Assembly: GCA_030844895.1 (NCBI GenBank)
Contig: CM061228.1
Coordinates: 35,278,626-35,342,625 of the forward strand
Direction of reading: 5' to 3'
Origin: Ambrosia x helenae
Taxonomy: Eukaryota > Streptophyta > Magnoliopsida > Asterales > Asteraceae
DNA: 64,000 nucleotides
Position 1 is the first letter of the stretch. Each line of letters begins with the position of its first letter. The notes beneath the pieces are model-generated. The model was not told the origin of the DNA. It saw only the letters and a list, made by a program, of their open reading frames with translations, and searched no databases. Positions 59,836-64,000 of this stretch are shown one piece after another. A program made the translations under genes and the position numbers.

Positions 59836-61250
59836 CTAGGTGTCAAGCAAGAGACGTCGGGAAGCCAAGCAGTGAAAGACTTGAGGTTGAAAAGATACGA
59901 TTAAGGTAAGTCGCCACTACGACTTGAATGTGTATATGCTTGTTTATAGTACATATGATGTAAGTGTCAAAAAGAGTTGAGACGACATTGTGATTCCCAA
60001 ACGACTTAGGATTCATCATTAGAATGGTGTTATCCGTTATTCGGACCGCAAAACATATGTCCAAGTAAAGTGGCACATGTGTCCATGGACACGAGGCATA
60101 GCCACACCGTAGAATGAACTAAATGGGCACACAAATTCTTGAATCAAAACATGACTGGGATGGTACAGTGGGCCCTACAAGAAGGGAATCACAAGTGGTC
60201 GCATGATGTAGTTGTCGTAGACTTAAACTTAAGTAAGCTGTAGTTGAGTAGTAGGATCTTTGATTTTGATCCCGTATTCGTTAGCGCCCTTCATTGCAGG
60301 TTAAAATGGGAATAATCGTTTCAGATGGTAGTTGTAAGTCCATACAAAGTCTACCTGAAACATGTTACTAGATTGGGCAGAGGCTTAATGGGTCAATGAA
60401 TCGATTTACTAGTCATAACACTTAGATGGGTGTTGAAGTTGATTGAATGATGTTTCAAAGTCCCCAAGTTCACGAAAAAATCCAACCAAATGAGTCGTTG
60501 TACGATCGTTTTAGGATAATAATTCAATTCATTCAAAAAGGGGATGAACTTGGCATTTTAAGCGAATTTCTAGACCCCTTACAGGAGCTACAAACCGTAA
60601 CCTACGGCCCCGAGCCGTAGGCTACGGCCTATTGAAAAAACCAAAGCAGTAGGTGACCACCGTAACTTACAGCGAGGAGATCATAGGTTACGGCCTTCAC
60701 TCGAAAGCCAAATTAGGAGAAGCAATAGTAGCCGTAGCTTACAGCTCAGGTGCCGTAAGCTACGGTTGGGTTCCCACCTTGTATCCTTTGAACCAATTTT
60801 ACATATGTTTGATCCCCTATTAACACATGTTTGCTAATCCTTTATGGGTTTTATCATATGGTTGACCCTAGGTACGACAAGTTGACGACACGGAGGATGA
60901 CAAAGCTCATTTTGAAGATCAAACGCATAAGAATTCTCAACGCTTCCGCACTTATATTTTCTTCGGGTTCAAGTGTCATTAGTTTAACATTGTTAGCCAT
61001 CCGAATACTCTTAAATTATGAATCTCTTGGACTAGAATCAACAAAAAGGAGTTTTTGCGTAAACGCTATGTTTTTAATGTAATTTGAACCCGACATTTTG
61101 ATGTGAAATATAACTAAGTCTTGGTAATTATGTAATGGGTCTTACATTCGATGTCTGATTCCCACGTCAGTTCCTATCCATGTTTCGAAAACACTGTGTT
61201 TTTGGCCGTTTATTGCGCCGATTTCACATTTGATCGCTTCAATAGTAAAC
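59836..61250 (+). mobile_element. Gypsy LTR-like fragment with CCGTAG palindromes
   Basis: The phrases GATACGATTAAGGTAAGTCG (about 59895) and TTGAACCCGACATTTTGATG (about 61082) resemble parts of plant chromovirus LTRs I have seen. Neither ends nor a target duplication could be found. The region includes the palindrome cluster at 60594-60768. Confidence 0.4.
60594..60768. repeat. Cluster of CCGTA-N-TACGG palindromic motifs
   Basis: At least six variants: CCGTAACCTACGGCC, GCCGTAGGCTACGGC (60614-60628), CCGTAACTTACAGC, TAGGTTACGGCC, GCCGTAGCTTACAGC and GCCGTAAGCTACGG. Spacing is about 15-60 bases. Confidence 0.75.
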
Positions 61251-61583
61251 ACATGCCTTACTTACATATAATAATTTTATGTAGTCCCATTTGAGAAATT
61301 TTTACAGATGTCAGTTCGTTAAGTTAATTACGTGCAAATCTTCCTTTAAAATCATCAAGGCATCCACGAACTTCGAGAATGACGCCGTAGGACTTGTAAT
61401 GGCTCATTTAACCAAAATTAACTTTAAAACATGTTAGTTACTTCGGAAATATGATTAAAATCAAATTACACTTTGTCCCGAATTTACCGGTTTTCACAAT
61501 ATGCGCGCGCACCCAACCGGGTAACCCCCCCCCCCTTTCTGTTTTTCATATCCATTACTGAAAGCATTTCTTCTAGACTTCTA
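61251..61583. other. Intergenic, nothing recognised
   Basis: No coding region. A 10-C run lies near 61527-61536. Confidence 0.45.
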
Positions 61584-62559
61584 GGGTATGTTTGGTATGG
61601 GGTAATGGAATGGAAGAGGAAATGGAATGGAAGAGGTAATGGAATGGACAAGGTAATGGAATGAATCATTACCATTCCATGTCTTGTTTAGTTGCCATGT
61701 GGGAATGAAACAAAACATTATTTTGTGTTATTGGATAGGCAGGAAAAGACGAAGAAATAAAATCGGTGGTTAGTGGCGGTGGTGGGTGGTGGTCAGTGGC
61801 GGTGATGGTGGGTGGTGATATGTGGCGGTAGCGGCGGTGGTGGGCGGCGACGACGGTGGTAGCGACGGTGGAAGGTGGAGGTGGATGGCCGTGATGGTGG
61901 GTAGGCGACGATGGTGAGTAGTGGCAGCGGTGGGTGGTGGTTGGTGGGGGTAGGTGGTGGTGTGTGGCGGTGGCGGTGGCGTGGTGGTGGGTGGGTGACG
62001 ATGGTGAGTAGTAGCGGTGGTGGTGGGTGGTAGCGGTAGGTAAAGGAAATTGTGGTGAGTGATGGTGGCAGGTGGTAGAGGCAGCGGCGGGTGGGTGATG
62101 GTGGTGGGCGGCGGTGGGTGGTGTTGGATGACGGTGGTAGGTGGGTGACGGTGATTGGTGGCGACGGTGGTGGTGGGTAAAGGTAGTGGGTGGCGGTGGT
62201 TGGAGGGGCCGGGACGGTGGTGGGCGATGACGACAGTGGTGGGTAGTGATGGAGGTGGTGGATGGTGCCGGCAACGGTGGTGGGTGGTGGCGACAACGGT
62301 GGTGGGTGGTGACGACAACGGTGGTGGGTGGTGACGATGGTGGTGGGTGGTGGTGGCGGGTTATGGTGTTGTTTATAAAGGTTGAATGATGGATGGAATG
62401 AAAAAAAAACATGGAGGGTGGATGAAATGGTTTTGAGGGAATGGAATGCCTTGTGGAATGGGTGATTCCATTCCTTGAACCAACCAAACACACTATTTTT
62501 CATTCCCTCGTAATGGTCCATTCCATTTCCCCTTCCATTCCATCATACCAAACGCTACC
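61584..62559. mobile_element. PIF/Harbinger-type MITE 1 with G-rich minisatellite
   Basis: It opens GGGTATGTTTGGTATGG and closes CATACCAAACGCTACC, flanked by CTA on both sides (61581-61583 and 62560-62562). Next to each end are repeats of GGTAATGGAATGG or its complement. The middle is a long GGTGGTGGGTGGCG-type minisatellite. There is no transposase. Minus-strand His/Pro/Thr-rich ORFs come from the minisatellite only. Confidence 0.82.
61765..62365. repeat. G-rich minisatellite in MITE 1
   Basis: About 600 bases of irregular GGTGGTGGGTGG, GGCGACGGTGG and GGTGATGG units. The plus strand is strongly G-rich and almost free of C runs. Units are too diverged for a clean period. Confidence 0.85.
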
Positions 62560-62924
62560 CTAGTTCATCGGTTAAGAAAGCTTATGTTGAAATCCTGGTT
62601 CATCATTTTGTTCATCGAGAATATTAATAACATAGAAGTTAAATCCAACAATTTTTTAAACCTTGCTCATCTTGTGTCATTGAGAATCTCGTAGCCTACT
62701 CCATCAACAAACAGGGAGCTCGTTGGAATGGGAACTTAGGGTCTGTTTGGTATGAGATAATGGAATGAGAGAGGGAATGGAATGGAAGAGGTAATGGAAT
62801 GGGAGAGGTAATGGAATGGATCATTACCATTCCATGTCTTGTTTGGTTATCATGTGGGAATGGAATGAATTCTTACTTTGTGTTATTTGGTATGTAAGAA
62901 AAAAACGAAAATATGAAATCGATG

Positions 62925-63218
62925 GTGAGTGGTGGGTGGCGGCAGTGACGGTGGTGGTGGGTGGCGGCGGCGGCAACGGTGGTGGTGGCAGTGGGCGATG
63001 GCGGTGACAATTTGTGGGTGGGCGACGATGGCAGTGGTGGGTTGCAACGGTGACGGTGGGTGGTGGTGGCGATGACAGTGGTGGAGGTAGTGGGTGGCAG
63101 TGACGCAGGTGGTGGTGGTGGGACGGTGGTGACAATGGTGGGTTACGTCGATGGTAGCAATGGTTGTGGGTGGCGGCAATAGGTAGTGGTGGTTGGATGA
63201 TGACAACGATGGTGGGTT
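62925..63218. repeat. G-rich minisatellite in MITE 2
   Basis: Same kind of GGTGG/GGCGG/GACGGTGG units as in MITE 1, but about half as long. Confidence 0.85.

Positions 63219-63219
<1 letters not shown>

Positions 63220-63299
<80 letters not shown>
63220..63299. repeat. TAA microsatellite
   Basis: About 26 TAA units with one interruption (ATGATAA near 63259). It lies inside MITE 2. Confidence 0.93.
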
Positions 63300-63517
63300 T
63301 ATTTGTTTCCATTCCTTGAAGGAATGAAAAAAAAACACCACCTTACCAAGGAATGAAAATTCTTAAAATGGAAGGAATCTCATTCCTTATGGAATGATCC
63401 ATTCCATTACTACATGGTAACCAAACATGTTTAAATTCATTCCATGGGAATGATCCATTCCATTCCACCTTTGATTCCATCATACCAAACACTACCTTAC
63501 ATTTCTTTATTTGCTAG

Positions 63518-63609
63518 GTACACCAGATGGCCAGGCTTGCTTATTCGCACCATTATTGTGTTGACCACCCAATTGTTCACCGCGATATCAAGGCAAATAA
63601 CATCCTCAG
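63518..63609 (+). pseudogene. Protein kinase catalytic-loop exon or fragment
   Basis: A frame at 63530-63609 encodes ARLAYSHHYC followed by IVHRDIKANNIL. This is the HRD catalytic loop of a plant receptor-like or Pelle-type kinase. It is preceded by a good splice acceptor (TTTATTTGCTAG, ending near 63516). No other kinase motif (P-loop, DFG, APE) appears nearby in the window. The gene may continue to the right or be a broken remnant. The second MITE ends only about 20 bases upstream. Confidence 0.6.
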
Positions 63610-64000
63610 TTGGTCTTTATTTCGAGCTTTACAATGTTGTTTTTAGGCTCACAAAAGCAACATGATTTCCAATACCATTCATCAATATACTAATGAAATT
63701 TCCCAAAAAAATAAATAAATAAATAAAATAAAATAAAATAAAATAAAATAAAATAAAATAAAATTTTATATGAGATTGCCTAATTAAAAATATTAACAAG
63801 TTTATAACAAATTCATAGGATTTTTTTTTAGACATAATAATTTTCCTCTAAACAAAAAAAGCCAATTAGCAATTACAAGTGACACGCAGGTAAATGGGTT
63901 ACAAGCTGCGCCGCTACCCCCTTCTGTATTGCAAAACCTATTCTACTGAAAATAAAATATTGGCCCTTCGCAGACGGAGAATTACTTTGCACATTCATCA
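63610..64000. other. AT-rich end of window
   Basis: It contains an AAATA/AAAAT microsatellite at about 63706-63763. No further kinase sequence or other gene was recognised. Confidence 0.5.
63706..63763. repeat. AAATA-type microsatellite
   Basis: Tandem ATAAA then AAAAT units. A minus-strand ORF across it is an artefact. Confidence 0.92.

Larger units (their letters stand above)
62739..63496. mobile_element. PIF/Harbinger-type MITE 2, related to MITE 1
   Basis: It opens GGGTCTGTTTGGTATGAG and closes CATACCAAACACTACC, flanked by TTA (62736-62738 and 63497-63499). It shares terminal and subterminal sequence with MITE 1 and also holds a G-rich minisatellite (62925-63218), followed by a TAA microsatellite. 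Confidence 0.85.

Noticed and set aside
61669..62521. Long minus-strand ORFs rich in His, Pro and Thr (up to 274 codons)
   Set aside because: Three overlapping frames are open at once because the G-rich minisatellite has no stops. There is no domain and no start context.
62824..63349. Minus-strand ORFs with poly-Leu, poly-Tyr or poly-Ile starts
   Set aside because: They translate the TAA microsatellite and minisatellite of MITE 2.

Overview
The window looks like repeat-rich intergenic DNA from a flowering plant, most likely a eudicot with a large genome. The evidence is intron-split genes, a cornichon gene with plant-type exon structure, plant-type LTR retrotransposons with tRNA-iMet (TGGTATCAGAGC) and TGGCGCC primer sites, and PIF/Harbinger, hAT and CACTA elements. 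Several repeat styles remind me of Asteraceae, but this cannot be proven from sequence alone. No bacterial genes, CRISPR arrays or rRNA were seen.

Layout. 1-666 is the end of a CACTA transposon. 1.36-1.58 and 4.75-5.05 kb hold two Tourist-like MITEs. 3.0-4.0 kb holds the 3' end of a LINE. 6.09-8.11 kb (minus) carries the one intact-looking host gene, a four-exon cornichon homolog (CNIH) of 137 codons. Its long first intron carries a hAT MITE with an 8-bp target duplication. 8.43-9.66 kb is LTR-derived sequence.

From 9.66 to 49.47 kb lies one nested complex. The host of the nest is a minus-strand gypsy-type, apparently non-autonomous element (3' LTR 9658-11504, 5' LTR split over 30517-49471). 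It keeps only a small capsid-less gag remnant with zinc knuckles. Its interior was invaded by a 15-kb Copia element (14790-29763, TSD TATAT) with gag, pol and a very long extra ORF after pol. Its 5' LTR was invaded twice: by a 2.7-kb solo LTR carrying two tRNA-like modules (30707-33384), and by a Tekay-like chromovirus (34752-49078). The chromovirus has an extra ORF before gag, and that ORF was itself split by a solo LTR (38888-40647, TSD GCCAT).

50.5-58.9 kb is a decayed minus-strand Tat-lineage gypsy element. It has two RNase H domains, a TGGCGCC-type primer site and a plus-strand antisense ORF with a short intron. 59-61.5 kb is LTR-like or unassigned sequence with a cluster of CCGTAG palindromes. 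61.58-63.50 kb holds two related PIF/Harbinger MITEs that each carry a G-rich minisatellite. Next to the second is a protein-kinase exon fragment.

All the retroelement reading frames carry stops or frameshifts. Many of the stops look like C-to-T decay (CGA to TGA, TGG to TAG, CAG to TAG), as expected for methylated, silenced DNA. I did not find a clearly new functional system. The best candidates for novelty are the retroelement accessory ORFs, the covarying leader hairpins, the tRNA-like modules in an LTR, and the minisatellite-bearing MITEs.
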